From an uncultured Alphaproteobacteria bacterium (GTDB lineage Bacteria > Pseudomonadota > Alphaproteobacteria > Rhodobacterales > Rhodobacteraceae), in contig CAKMYZ010000016.1 in the NCBI GenBank assembly GCA_929200255.1, positions 1 to 64,000 on the forward strand: a DNA stretch of 64,000 nucleotides, given 5' to 3'. The notes beneath the pieces were generated by a model. The model worked only from the letters and a program-made list of their open reading frames with translations. It searched no databases and was not told the DNA's origin. Shown one piece after another: positions 27,869 to 36,638 of this stretch. The position numbers were made by a program, and so were the translations under genes. Within the stretch, counting starts at the first letter, position 1. Each line of letters opens with the position of its first letter.

Positions 27869-29584
27869 ATGTTCAGAACGCTTGCCACCGTTCTTGTCTT
27901 TCTTATCCTACCGCTTGCCGCCAAGGCCCAAGACACATTCTGGGTTCAGATTGAAGCGCGCCAGACGCTCGCGCAGGCGCAGGAACGCGCCCGCCTCTAT
28001 GCCCGTCAGTTTGATGACGTTGAGGGGTACTATCTGGGCCGCGGGTACTATGGCGTCGTGCTTGGCCCCTATTCCGAAGCTCTCGCACGACAGGAACTGT
28101 CGCGGCTGCTGGCGACGCGCCAGATCCCCTCTGACAGTTATCTGCAAAATGGTCGCCGGTTTGAACAACAGTTCTGGCCCATTGGCGGCAGTGCCCCACG
28201 GGCGACCGCGCCCGCGGTAGAGCCCGTCCTCCCTGCCGTGAACCCAATCACCACTGCACAAGAAACACTGCGCGAGGCACGCTCCTCTGAGGCCGCACTC
28301 ACGCGCGAAGAACGTCAGGAGCTGCAAAAGGCACTCGCCTGGGGTGGGTATTACGCGGCCGCCATCGACGGATCATTCGGCCGCGGCACGCGTGGGTCAA
28401 TGGAGGCCTGGCAGCGTGACAACCTGCAACAGGCCACTGGTGTTCTGACCACCAGCCAGCGTGCGTTGCTTCTTGAACAGTATAACGCGGTTCTGTCCGA
28501 AGTGGACATGCAGATGATCCGCGATGATTCCGCTGGAATCGCGCTGCAGGTGCCAACCGCCGCGGTGTCTTTTTCCAAGTATCAGTCGCCCTTTGCGCAA
28601 TATGACGCAACTGGTGCAATCCCAAAGGCCCGCTTGCTGCTGATCTCGCAACGCGGCGATGCCGGCAAGATGCGCGGTCTTTACGAAGTTATGCAAACGC
28701 TCGAGGTTATCCCACTTGAGGGCGAGCGATCCTTCCGCACCGACGGCTTTTTCATCGAAGGGATCGATAACGACATTCATTCTTTCACCTCTGTGTCCTT
28801 GCAGGACGGCGATATCAAAGGCTTTACCCTTGTCTGGCCCGCTGGTGACGAAAACCGCCGCCGCCGCGTTATCGAGGTAATGCGCGAAAGCTTCATCCGG
28901 CTGGATGGCGTGATGAACCCGAACATCGGTCAACAGGCCGACGCGCAATCAATCGACATGGTATCCGGGCTGAACATCCGACAGCCACGCCTGTCACGCA
29001 CCGGTTTCTATGCCTCCAACACGGGACATGTTGTGACAACGCCGGATGCCATTCAGGACTGCGACCGCATCACATTGGATCGCGAGCAAGAGGCAGCCGT
29101 TGTCATCAGCGACGCCGCACTTGGTCTTTCACTGTTGCGCCCGCTTGAGGATCTCGCCCCGCTCGGCATCGCCGCATTGCAAATTGAAACCCCGCGTTTG
29201 CGAGATCGCGTCGCGATTGCCGGATACCCCTTTGGCGGTATCTTAGGTGCCCCGACCCTGACCTTTGGCAATATTGTCGATATTCGCGGACTGTCAGGGG
29301 AAGAGACGATCAAACGCCTGTCTGTGGCATCTTCGGATGGCGATGCGGGTGGGCCGGTGCTGGATGCATCGGGCTCTGTCCTGGGCATGCTGCTGCCCCG
29401 CAGCAACCGCAATGGGCAAAGCTTGCCTGCGGATGTGCAATTCTCGGTGAAGGCCGATCAGATTGCGGCGCTGCTGTCGGCCCACGGGATTGAGCCGACG
29501 ACAAGCGGCCCACAGCCCGCGATCAGCCCTGTTGCCCTAACGGCGCGTGCCGCAGATATCGCCGTCCTGGTCAGCTGCTGGTAA
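27869..29584 (+). CDS. Periplasmic pseudoprotease with SPOR-like and peptidoglycan-binding domains
   Basis: 571 residues from the ATG at 27869; a frame open since 27161 lies antisense to glyQ and is not used. Signal peptide 1-20 (ends AAKA). Residues 24-90 look SPOR-like (WVQIEARQTLAQAQERARLY, GVVLGPYSEALARQEL). Residues 145-205 are a PG_binding_1 repeat (LQKALAWGGYYAAAIDGSFG). From about 378 there is a trypsin-like fold, but the triad is gone: GHVVTTPDAI where TAAHV is expected (His lost), LGLSLL for DLALL (Asp lost), and GDAGGP at 491-496 (Ser to Ala493). It probably binds peptidoglycan and a partner rather than cutting. Last 14 bases overlap the convergent gene. Confidence 0.82.
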   Translation: MFRTLATVLVFLILPLAAKAQDTFWVQIEARQTLAQAQERARLYARQFDDVEGYYLGRGYYGVVLGPYSEALARQELSRLLATRQIPSDSYLQNGRRFEQQFWPIGGSAPRATAPAVEPVLPAVNPITTAQETLREARSSEAALTREERQELQKALAWGGYYAAAIDGSFGRGTRGSMEAWQRDNLQQATGVLTTSQRALLLEQYNAVLSEVDMQMIRDDSAGIALQVPTAAVSFSKYQSPFAQYDATGAIPKARLLLISQRGDAGKMRGLYEVMQTLEVIPLEGERSFRTDGFFIEGIDNDIHSFTSVSLQDGDIKGFTLVWPAGDENRRRRVIEVMRESFIRLDGVMNPNIGQQADAQSIDMVSGLNIRQPRLSRTGFYASNTGHVVTTPDAIQDCDRITLDREQEAAVVISDAALGLSLLRPLEDLAPLGIAALQIETPRLRDRVAIAGYPFGGILGAPTLTFGNIVDIRGLSGEETIKRLSVASSDGDAGGPVLDASGSVLGMLLPRSNRNGQSLPADVQFSVKADQIAALLSAHGIEPTTSGPQPAISPVALTARAADIAVLVSCW

Positions 29585-31178
29585 GGGCGATGTCAGAGGT
29601 GACGCGGATCACCGTGGAGCCTTTGGTTTGCAATGCCGTCCGGATCGCCTGCCCGAATTCCGCAAGGGTGTTGGGTTGGGTGGCCGCAGCACCGTAGGCC
29701 TCGGCCAGTTTGAGGAAATCTGGGTTGCGCTGGATCACAGCATTGGGGGCGATCTGGGCGCGAACCATGCTGTCTTCGATTTCGCCCAGCTTGCCATTGT
29801 CCCAGATGATGATGGGCAGGGTGAGTTCCAACTCCACCGCAACAGCGAGTTCCTGCACAGTGTATTGGAAGCCGTAGTCGCCGGCGATGGCGATTGTGGG
29901 CGCATGGGTTTCACCAACCCTACGCCCGATTGCGCCGCCGATTGCGGCTGGCAAGGCGTAGCCCAGGGTGCCAAAACCGTAAGGATGGTGCCAATGGCCG
30001 GGGCGGTCCATGGGGTAGACCTCTTTGGCGGCATAGGCGAATTGGGTCATGTCGGAATAGATCATGGTGTCGGATGGCAAGGCCGCTTTGAGAGCGTCGG
30101 CGACAGGCAGGATACCGGGGCGCTCGGCGTCGATTTCGGCGCGCCACTTGGCGCGTTGCTTGGCAACATCATCAGCAGACCAGTCTGTCTCAAGTGTCTC
30201 AGTCACGTGTTGATCCAAATCGTCCAGCAGATCGAACGCGCCCGCGAGAATCGGAAACGTGCAATCCTGCCCGTCGCCAAAGGTCTCAGGATCGATATCT
30301 ACTCTGACCAACTGTGCCGTCTTCCCCATCTTATCCCGCCAAAGGTCAACTTCTGACAACTCGGTTCCGAGCGCGACAACCAAATCCGCGCTTTCAACAA
30401 CCTGTGCGCTTGAGGGGCGCGCCAGCGTCGATCCAAAATGCAGGGGGCTATCAGCAGGCACGATACCGCGGCCAGCATATGTCGTAAAACTCGCTGCATT
30501 CCAACGGCGCATGACCTTGTCAGCAAAATCCATAAAGCGCGCCCCGCCGCCGCCAAATACAAAGAGCGGGCGTTTCGCGCGCCGCAACATTGAGGCGAGT
30601 TCGCATAGTTGAACGTCTTGCGGACGCCCTAAAGGAATAGTTTGTGCAGCAGCATGCGCAGCGGCTTTGGCCGGTGCCTCCAGCAACTTGATCGGAACGG
30701 TTAAGTGTTTGGGCCTTGGGCGCGCAGAATGGAATTCCGTGAACGCGCGATCAATCAACGCATAAGCCGCCTCGGCCGTCCGTGCCGTCACCGACCAATC
30801 ACAAACCGCTGCCCCCGCGCCCTCCTGATCTTTCATCTGATGCAACTGCCCACGTGTCGCCGCCGTCTCATCCAGAACTGACGAAATCACCAGCATCGGC
30901 ACGCTGTCCGAATAAGCCTGCCCCATCGGCGTCATGATATTGCACAGCCCCGGCCCGGAAATCACATAGGCCACACCCGGTTGGCCTGTCGCGCGGGCAT
31001 AGCCGTCTGCCATGAACCCTGCCCCCTGTTCGTGCCGCGCCAGCACGTGGGTGATCCCGGCCTCTTCGATCCCGCGATACAATTCCTGATTATGCACACC
31101 AGGAATGCCAAAGATCACGTCCACGCCGCGATCTTTCAGCATATGCGAAATTTGAGCGCCAAGCGGACGGATCGTCAT
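29571..31178 (-). CDS. Thiamine-diphosphate enzyme, acetolactate synthase/2-oxoacid decarboxylase type
   Basis: 535 residues. The N-terminal ThDP domain has the catalytic E50 (LARHEQGAGFMADGYARA). The central domain has the usual Rossmann-like fold (LFVFGGGGARF, ADLVVALGTELSEVD). The C-terminal domain holds the cofactor motif beginning AGDYGFQYTVQEL and ending IIIWDN. Sequence at the N-terminus (DVIFGIPGVHNQELYRGIEE) resembles proteins annotated as 5-guanidino-2-oxopentanoate decarboxylase of arginine breakdown, but acetolactate synthase-like activity cannot be excluded. It is transcribed with trkH, two bases upstream, though functions seem unrelated. Cytoplasmic. Confidence 0.85.
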   Translation of the reverse strand: MTIRPLGAQISHMLKDRGVDVIFGIPGVHNQELYRGIEEAGITHVLARHEQGAGFMADGYARATGQPGVAYVISGPGLCNIMTPMGQAYSDSVPMLVISSVLDETAATRGQLHQMKDQEGAGAAVCDWSVTARTAEAAYALIDRAFTEFHSARPRPKHLTVPIKLLEAPAKAAAHAAAQTIPLGRPQDVQLCELASMLRRAKRPLFVFGGGGARFMDFADKVMRRWNAASFTTYAGRGIVPADSPLHFGSTLARPSSAQVVESADLVVALGTELSEVDLWRDKMGKTAQLVRVDIDPETFGDGQDCTFPILAGAFDLLDDLDQHVTETLETDWSADDVAKQRAKWRAEIDAERPGILPVADALKAALPSDTMIYSDMTQFAYAAKEVYPMDRPGHWHHPYGFGTLGYALPAAIGGAIGRRVGETHAPTIAIAGDYGFQYTVQELAVAVELELTLPIIIWDNGKLGEIEDSMVRAQIAPNAVIQRNPDFLKLAEAYGAAATQPNTLAEFGQAIRTALQTKGSTVIRVTSDIALTSS

Positions 31179-31179
31179 G

Positions 31180-32628
31180 TCAGTTTCTCCAGAATTTGAT
31201 GGACATGATGGTCAGCACCACCATGATTTCCAGCCGGCCAACGAACATTGCGATGGAAAGGATCCATTTCGCGGTATCGTTGATGCCCGCGTAATTGCCT
31301 GCCGGACCAATCTCCAACCCCAGACCGGGGCCGATATTGGCCAAAGCAGCACTCGCACCGGACACGGATGTGATGAAATCGAGGCCCGTCAGCCCCAACA
31401 GCACCGCCGTCCCGCCCAGCGACAGAAAGAATGCCACCAGAAAAGCCATCACCGAGTTCAGAACATCATCCCCAATCGGACGCCCGTCATAGCGTGGGGT
31501 AAACACACCATGCGGCGAATGGATTTGCCGGATCTGGCTTTTGATCGCGGCAAAAACCAGCTGATACCGGAATACTTTGACCGAACAGGCGGTTGAGCCA
31601 GCGCAGCCACCAATCAGCCCGATAAAAAAGAACATCGCAACCGGAAAGGTGCCCCAGCCCATATAGTCAGCACTGGCATAGCCTGTTCCAGAGATGATCG
31701 AGACGACGTTAAAAAGCGCCTCGCGCAGGGCCACCTCTGTCATGACACCATCGCGCCCCCAGACCCATGAGGTGATCAGCATCACGCAAAACGCCACAAT
31801 GATGAAAAATACCCGGATCTGTGGGTCACGCCACATCGGTAAGGCAGTACCGGCCAAAAGCTGCACGTAGCGCACAAATGGTAAGGCCGCGAGCAGCATG
31901 AAAGCTACGGCCACATAGTGCACCCCTGCCCCGAAGGTGGCGAAGGATTGATCATAGTTTGCCATACCGCCCGTGGCGACAGTTGTCATCGCATGGACCA
32001 TCGCATCAAACGGCAACATGCCCGCAGCGAGGTAGCACAGCGCGCAGGCAATGCTGAGACCGAAGTAAACCACAAAAATCTGACGCGCGATCTCACCAGC
32101 GCGGGGCAGGATTTTTCCCATAGTATCAAAAGCTTCCGATCGGAAAATCTGCATGCCGCCGACCCGCAGTTCAGGCAGGAACACCATCGCCACAACGATG
32201 ATACCCACCCCACCCAGCCATTGCAGCATACCCCGCCAGAGCTTGATCCCTTCGGGCAGCGCATCAATTCCGGTCAAAACCGTGGCCCCGGTCGTGGTCA
32301 GGCCAGACATGGCCTCAAAGAAGGCATCCGTGAAATTGGTCTGGGTTGCACCCATGACAAACGGGATCGCCCCGAAGACCGGCAACATCAGCCAGACAAG
32401 CGAGGTCAGCAGGAAGGTCTGGCGCAGGGTCAACCCTTCGGTCACACCGTTGGAGCAGGCCAAGGCGATCAGACCACCGGTTAACACGGTCACAATGGCG
32501 CTTTCAAAAAAGACAAACCAATGCCCGTTACCTGCAATCAGGTCAGCGACAAGCGGCGCCAGCATCGTCAACCCAAGCGACGCCACCAGCAGACCGATCA
32601 CATATCCCACAGGGCGCAAGTCAAACAT
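31180..32628 (-). CDS. trkH: Trk-type potassium transporter, TrkH subunit
   Basis: 482 residues of inner-membrane protein with four pore-loop repeats. The selectivity-filter segments are visible in order: LTTTGATVL, TVATGGMANYD, GTGYASADYMGWG and ANIGPGLG. Its length and helix pattern match TrkH/KtrB family potassium channels, which need a cytosolic TrkA gating subunit; trkA is not in the window. Also typical are MLQWLGGVGIIVVAMVFLP, LPRAGEIARQIFVVYFGL and IGGCAGSTACSVKVFR. The gene ends one base before the downstream ThDP-enzyme start, so they may be co-transcribed. Confidence 0.96.
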   Translation of the reverse strand: MFDLRPVGYVIGLLVASLGLTMLAPLVADLIAGNGHWFVFFESAIVTVLTGGLIALACSNGVTEGLTLRQTFLLTSLVWLMLPVFGAIPFVMGATQTNFTDAFFEAMSGLTTTGATVLTGIDALPEGIKLWRGMLQWLGGVGIIVVAMVFLPELRVGGMQIFRSEAFDTMGKILPRAGEIARQIFVVYFGLSIACALCYLAAGMLPFDAMVHAMTTVATGGMANYDQSFATFGAGVHYVAVAFMLLAALPFVRYVQLLAGTALPMWRDPQIRVFFIIVAFCVMLITSWVWGRDGVMTEVALREALFNVVSIISGTGYASADYMGWGTFPVAMFFFIGLIGGCAGSTACSVKVFRYQLVFAAIKSQIRQIHSPHGVFTPRYDGRPIGDDVLNSVMAFLVAFFLSLGGTAVLLGLTGLDFITSVSGASAALANIGPGLGLEIGPAGNYAGINDTAKWILSIAMFVGRLEIMVVLTIMSIKFWRN

Positions 32629-32791
32629 GCCCCAGCGTTGGCGCGGCGGCGCGCCGGTGTCAAGAACAGGGCATCCAAAAGGTCGCGTTTGAAACAGCGA
32701 AAGCGCGCTTTAGCGGCAAACCCCTAACTGGCCATGCATGATGGACGTCACACCGGGATGGTTTGGAACATTCCGGGGCAGCTTGCTCAGC

Positions 32792-33487
32792 TCAGCCCTG
32801 CCCCGCCAGCCAGGTCTTGTAGTCACTGACCAACAGATGTGTTGGCGCTGTGTCTTCTTCTATATTGGCAAAGCGACCGACGGGTTCACGGAAGATGTTG
32901 TCGGTCTCGTCGTCATTGACAGTTGAAACCTCCCCGATCAACACGTCACCGCCCTCACCCCAGAATGCGTGCCAGTCGCCGGGCATCAGCGTTACACTTT
33001 CGCCGGGGGCGAATTTGAACTTTTCACCAGGCTGGAATGGCCGCCTGATGCCATCACACATCACAACCCCCCCGGCGGTTTCATCAAAATTGCCATCCGG
33101 GTCAGAGCCGTAAAGTTCAACCACCATGGTCGCACCGCCCCGGTTGATGATGTCCTCGGCCTTGATCACGTGGGTGTGCATCGGTGAAAGCTGGTCCTGT
33201 TTGGATATCAACAGCTTCTCGGCGTAGCACATACCGCCGCCACGTTGCAGATCCGCCCGACGGCCATTGCGCAACGTGAACAGGAACAGCCCCATGTCAT
33301 CATAGCGACCCGCGCCGTAGTCTGTGATGTCCCAGCCGCAGCGGGCATCGATCACCGCTTGCGCCTGCACAGCGCGCGATTGGAACTCTTCAGGCGTCCA
33401 ATAGGCCCATGGGGGCAAGACAAACCCGTAGGATCGGATCATTTCATCCGCTTGCGCCATGATGTCGTTGATGCGGGATCGTTGCAT
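32792..33487 (-). CDS. D-lyxose ketol-isomerase family protein
   Basis: 231 residues from MQRSRINDIM. A single cupin-type fold. Metal ligands of D-lyxose isomerases appear as LSPMHTHVIKAEDIINRGG (two His and a Glu) and the later His in MPGDWHAFWGEGGDVLIGEV. The aromatic-rich N-terminus (SYGFVLPPWAYWTPEEF) also fits the family. Such enzymes interconvert D-lyxose and D-xylulose, sometimes D-mannose and D-fructose. No sugar transporter or kinase is adjacent, so the physiological substrate is uncertain. It lies on the minus strand, 42 bp downstream of the amidotransferase-like gene. Confidence 0.82.
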   Translation of the reverse strand: MQRSRINDIMAQADEMIRSYGFVLPPWAYWTPEEFQSRAVQAQAVIDARCGWDITDYGAGRYDDMGLFLFTLRNGRRADLQRGGGMCYAEKLLISKQDQLSPMHTHVIKAEDIINRGGATMVVELYGSDPDGNFDETAGGVVMCDGIRRPFQPGEKFKFAPGESVTLMPGDWHAFWGEGGDVLIGEVSTVNDDETDNIFREPVGRFANIEEDTAPTHLLVSDYKTWLAGQG

Positions 33488-33529
33488 ACCCATATCCGTA
33501 AACAATTACGTATATGCTGGCGGAAAGAC

Positions 33530-34297
33530 TTAGCCAGCTTTGCGCAGCGCGCCCGTCGCCCAGGTACGGCATGCCTCGCCGAATGCAGTAAAGAGCGGAC
33601 GCGACACTGGATCATCTTGCGCATTCCATTCAGGATGCCATTGCACTGACATCGTAAAACCAGGCGCATCCTTAATGTAAATCGCCTCTGGTGTACCGTC
33701 TGGCGCATGGCCATCGATCACGACGCGTGACCCCGGCACCTTAATCCCCTGCCCGTGCAATGTATTGGTCATGACCTTGTGCGCGCCAAAAAGCTGATGG
33801 AACGGACCACCTTCGGTCAGTGTCACCTCGTGGCGCACGGCGAATTTCTCTTCCAGGGTGCCGTCAGGCGGCATACGATGATTGTCACGGCCCGGCAAAT
33901 CGCGGATTTCAGGATAGAGCGACCCGCCCATTGCTACGTTGACCTCTTGAAACCCAAGGCACACGCCCAAGACCGGCTGTCCGCGCGCGACACAAGCCCG
34001 GATCAGGGGCAGCGTGATACGGTCGCGATTACGTTCATATGTGCCATGCGCCTCAGTGAATTCCTCGCCATATTCTTCTGGATGAACGTTGGGCCGTCCG
34101 CCAGGAAAGAAAAAGCCGTCACAGGTGTTCATCAACTCGTCGATGCTGGCCTTTTGGGGATCTGCTGGAACGATCAAGGGCAATGTGCCGGATACGTCTG
34201 AAAGCGCCTGCACATTCAAGGCACCGGCACCATAGACGTGATAGTCATCATTGATCATATGGCTGTTTGAAATGATGCCAACGACAGGGCGGGACAT
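33530..34297 (-). CDS. Class I glutamine amidotransferase-like hydrolase (gamma-glutamyl-GABA hydrolase family)
   Basis: 255 residues. Catalytic triad of the class I amidotransferases: C113 (VLGVCLGFQEVNVAMGG), H221 and E223 (SVQWHPEWNAQDD). The fold begins RPVVGIISNSHMIN and has FFFPGGRPNVHPEEYG. Relatives such as PuuD cleave gamma-glutamyl-gamma-aminobutyrate in putrescine breakdown; others act on gamma-glutamyl amides. No other putrescine genes are near, so the substrate is not settled. AAAGGAG lies just upstream of the ATG, a strong ribosome site. Probably co-transcribed with the sugar isomerase. Confidence 0.88.
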   Translation of the reverse strand: MSRPVVGIISNSHMINDDYHVYGAGALNVQALSDVSGTLPLIVPADPQKASIDELMNTCDGFFFPGGRPNVHPEEYGEEFTEAHGTYERNRDRITLPLIRACVARGQPVLGVCLGFQEVNVAMGGSLYPEIRDLPGRDNHRMPPDGTLEEKFAVRHEVTLTEGGPFHQLFGAHKVMTNTLHGQGIKVPGSRVVIDGHAPDGTPEAIYIKDAPGFTMSVQWHPEWNAQDDPVSRPLFTAFGEACRTWATGALRKAG

Positions 34298-34850
34298 GGA
34301 TTCTCCTTTAGCGATTGCCCTTGTCTAGCGCCAAATGCTTTGCAGGCAAAGGGATCACCCACGCACAGCCGATCAGCCCTGATGCACAGGGTATCTCGGC
34401 GACGGATCGGGTTTGGCCTAAACTCGCATCTGGATCTGTCAAAAAGCCTTCACGTGGCCGCCCGCACCAAGCACGACCACCGACAACGGTTTCAGCCCCA
34501 TCTCGTTTCCTGTTGGGGCCGCTTCACGGGTCATTGCCCATGCCTTCTTTTTGGATGAAGTCTCAGCCATCATCTCTTTGTTCTCTCGTCGTTGCGCTGC
34601 GCCTTAAGATCATGTGGAACGGCAGGCGACTTTGACTGACACCCTAAAATTCTGATTAAAAACAACGGGCCACGTCGCCCAATGCTGAGCCAAACATCTC
34701 TGACCCAGACCAACCGTCCCTCATCACAGTTTGCATGCCACACACGCAGACAGAGCCGCCATCCGTCGCTTGCGCGCGAATGACGGCGTTCAGTCGTCAG
34801 AAAACCAGGCCCTGCGTTTCAAGAAGCGGTTTCCACATAAAGCCGAACCA
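34298..34850. other. Gene-poor interval with one possible micro-ORF
   Basis: No gene longer than 60 codons looks real here. A 44-codon frame on the minus strand (34439-34573) is listed separately. The rest has no clear repeat or terminator. The promoter of the amidotransferase-like gene must lie in the left part. Confidence 0.4.
34439..34573 (-). CDS. Possible 44-residue micro-protein or gene fragment
   Basis: Starts MMAETSSKKKAWAMTREAAP and ends LSVVVLGAGGHVKAF. The end resembles the N-terminal nucleotide-binding strand and glycine loop seen in NeuD-type acyltransferases (VVVLGAGGHAK), so it may be the beginning of a lost gene. AAAGAG abuts the first ATG. Weak evidence. Confidence 0.25.
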   Translation of the reverse strand: MMAETSSKKKAWAMTREAAPTGNEMGLKPLSVVVLGAGGHVKAF

Positions 34851-36041
34851 CTATCGCAGGTTTGCCGTGATCCATGCCGACGCGATGGCCTCACGATGAC
34901 GGCGGGGCGGGCAATGCCCGGGCATGTCAAATACGACACGTTCTGCGTTCAGAGCCCTGTCCAACAGATGATCCATCTCATCAAGCGGAGCCGCCGGATC
35001 GTCGTTGGTGTTGATTGCAAGAATGGGTGTTTCAATCGGATCGCCGTCGAATGCACCAATTGTGTCAACCGATAACGCGCGGACCATTTCGGCGAACTCT
35101 TCCAAGCTTGCGTCAATATCCAAGCCCAATCGTGTCTTTACCCCATCGATGGTAAGTTTTGGGAAATGTGCATAGGCTTGTGGTGGGGCCATGAATGGCG
35201 CATTCAATGGGCCGCAGGTATAGATGACGCCTGCAAGGTTCAGATCCTGATGCTGCGCAAAAAGGCGAGCCGCAGCATTCCCCCCAAAGCTGATGCCTTG
35301 GGCAAACACATTGTCACGATCAAATCGGGGGTCGCTTTGTGCCCACTCAATGGCTGCTACGTGCAGCTTTTCTGTTCTGCCATCTGCCACGTCATAGGCT
35401 GCGCTGCGCCCAAGCCCCGGCACATCAAGTGTCAAAAAGGCAATTCCTTTTGGCATCAGCTGGTCGACATAATAGCGGTAGGTTGTCACGCTAGAGATGT
35501 CAGATCCATTTGACATTACCAAAATCGGGAACGGCCCATCGCCGTCGGGGATATGAAGATGGCCAGTGAAGCTATGATCTTCATAGCTGATTTGAATCTC
35601 TTCATAGGTTCCAATAGTTTCCATCGCCAGGGAATAGGCGTCCCATGCCATTTCCAATGCCTCGGTTTGACCTTCTGCTCCGATATGTGGGGCGGCTGCC
35701 TCATGGTAGTAGGCGGTAGCCGCCTCATAGTCCTTGCGTTCCATTGCAGCATCACCTGCGGCCATGAATTCGTAAGTCCAGTTTCCGGGGCCGTAGGCGA
35801 TGATTGTATCTGGTTGATCCGGATTTGATCGCGCTCCGGACGCAGCTTCGATCCGCGACAAAACACGATAGACTTCCTGTTCTTCAGCGCCGGCGCCTAC
35901 CAGCTTGTCGATTTCGATTGAATGATACCAACTGCCTTCCTCTAGGCTTCGGAACTTGGTTCCGTCCACCTCTTGGGCTGTACCAAGGGAAGCACATGTT
36001 AGGGTAAGTGCGGTTGTCGCGACTAAGAGTTTATTTAGCAT
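34851..36041 (-). CDS. Exported alpha/beta hydrolase (FrsA/DUF1100-like esterase)
   Basis: 396 residues with a signal peptide (about 1-22, CASLGTAQE), so probably periplasmic. N-terminal helical part (to about 145) followed by an alpha/beta hydrolase: FPILVMSNGSD (oxyanion region), LTLDVPGLGRS, nucleophile S251 in FAQGISFGGNAAARL, the acid probably in ILAINTNDDPAAP, and a His in FDMPGHCPPRRHRE. Resembles FrsA-type esterases that act on ester bonds of unknown natural substrates. Divergent from a MarR regulator with a 67-bp gap holding two inverted repeats, so likely regulated by it. Confidence 0.82.
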   Translation of the reverse strand: MLNKLLVATTALTLTCASLGTAQEVDGTKFRSLEEGSWYHSIEIDKLVGAGAEEQEVYRVLSRIEAASGARSNPDQPDTIIAYGPGNWTYEFMAAGDAAMERKDYEAATAYYHEAAAPHIGAEGQTEALEMAWDAYSLAMETIGTYEEIQISYEDHSFTGHLHIPDGDGPFPILVMSNGSDISSVTTYRYYVDQLMPKGIAFLTLDVPGLGRSAAYDVADGRTEKLHVAAIEWAQSDPRFDRDNVFAQGISFGGNAAARLFAQHQDLNLAGVIYTCGPLNAPFMAPPQAYAHFPKLTIDGVKTRLGLDIDASLEEFAEMVRALSVDTIGAFDGDPIETPILAINTNDDPAAPLDEMDHLLDRALNAERVVFDMPGHCPPRRHREAIASAWITANLR

Positions 36042-36054
36042 TTTGATTTCCTTA

Positions 36055-36106
36055 TATCAACTTTGGTTGATAATTGACAAATCGTAACACTTGCGTTATT
36101 TGTCAA
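36055..36106. promoter_or_regulatory. Two inverted repeats, candidate MarR operators
   Basis: Site 1: TATCAAC (36055-36061), 4-bp gap, GTTGATA (36066-36072). Site 2: TTGACAAAT (36074-36082), 15-bp gap, ATTTGTCAA (36098-36106). Both have perfect arms and fill the gap between the divergent hydrolase and MarR genes; site 2 ends two bases before the marR ATG, fitting autorepression. TTGACA at 36074-36079 could also serve as a -35 element. Confidence 0.6.
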
Positions 36107-36108
36107 CC

Positions 36109-36546
36109 ATGGGTGATGAAAAAAATTCACGGGCACCGCAGAACAATATTCGCGGGCTTGTGCAGGACTTGTCTGAACGCCTTGATGCGCGCTCAAACGA
36201 CCTAAGAGCGGGCACACCATTTGCATCTGCACGTCCGGCAGATGCAAAGACGTTCATGCTGATCTCGCGGCACCCTCGGGGGCTGACGGAACTGGCAACA
36301 GCATTAAAGATATCAAGACAGGCAGCCCATAAATCGGTCCTGCGTCTGGTCGAAATTGGCGTTGTGGATTTTGACTATGCCAAAGGGTCGAAGCGGGACA
36401 TGGTTGCGAAGGTGACAGACGCCGGAATCGCTGCGCAAAAGGTTGGTCGCCTTATTACAGCGACGATTGAAGAGGACATCCGCGCGAAAATTGGAACGGA
36501 AGACCTGGAAAACTTGCGTCGAATTCTTGGAACTCTAGTGAGCTAA
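36109..36546 (+). CDS. MarR family transcriptional regulator
   Basis: 145 residues from the ATG at 36109, just past an operator-like repeat; an in-frame ATG at 36091 would lie inside that repeat. The winged helix-turn-helix is at about 50-110 (RHPRGLTELATALKISRQAA, HKSVLRLVEIGVVDFDYAKG), with the wing at KGSKRDMVAKVTDAG. The N-terminal helix is short and the C-terminal dimer helix (EEDIRAKIGTEDLENLRRIL) is typical. Divergent from the exported hydrolase, which it most likely represses. Ligand unknown. Confidence 0.82.
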   Translation: MGDEKNSRAPQNNIRGLVQDLSERLDARSNDLRAGTPFASARPADAKTFMLISRHPRGLTELATALKISRQAAHKSVLRLVEIGVVDFDYAKGSKRDMVAKVTDAGIAAQKVGRLITATIEEDIRAKIGTEDLENLRRILGTLVS

Positions 36547-36638
36547 TCCGCAACCGATAGCAGCCCCCCGCAAAGCAGAAGCAGTCATTCACCGCGCGAT
36601 GCCCAAATGTCAGCTAGGCCGGCTTTCCGAATTTTGGT

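Noticed and set aside
34315-34635. 106-codon plus-strand frame
   Set aside because: Low-complexity, Ser/Pro-rich product with no ribosome site or recognisable motif.
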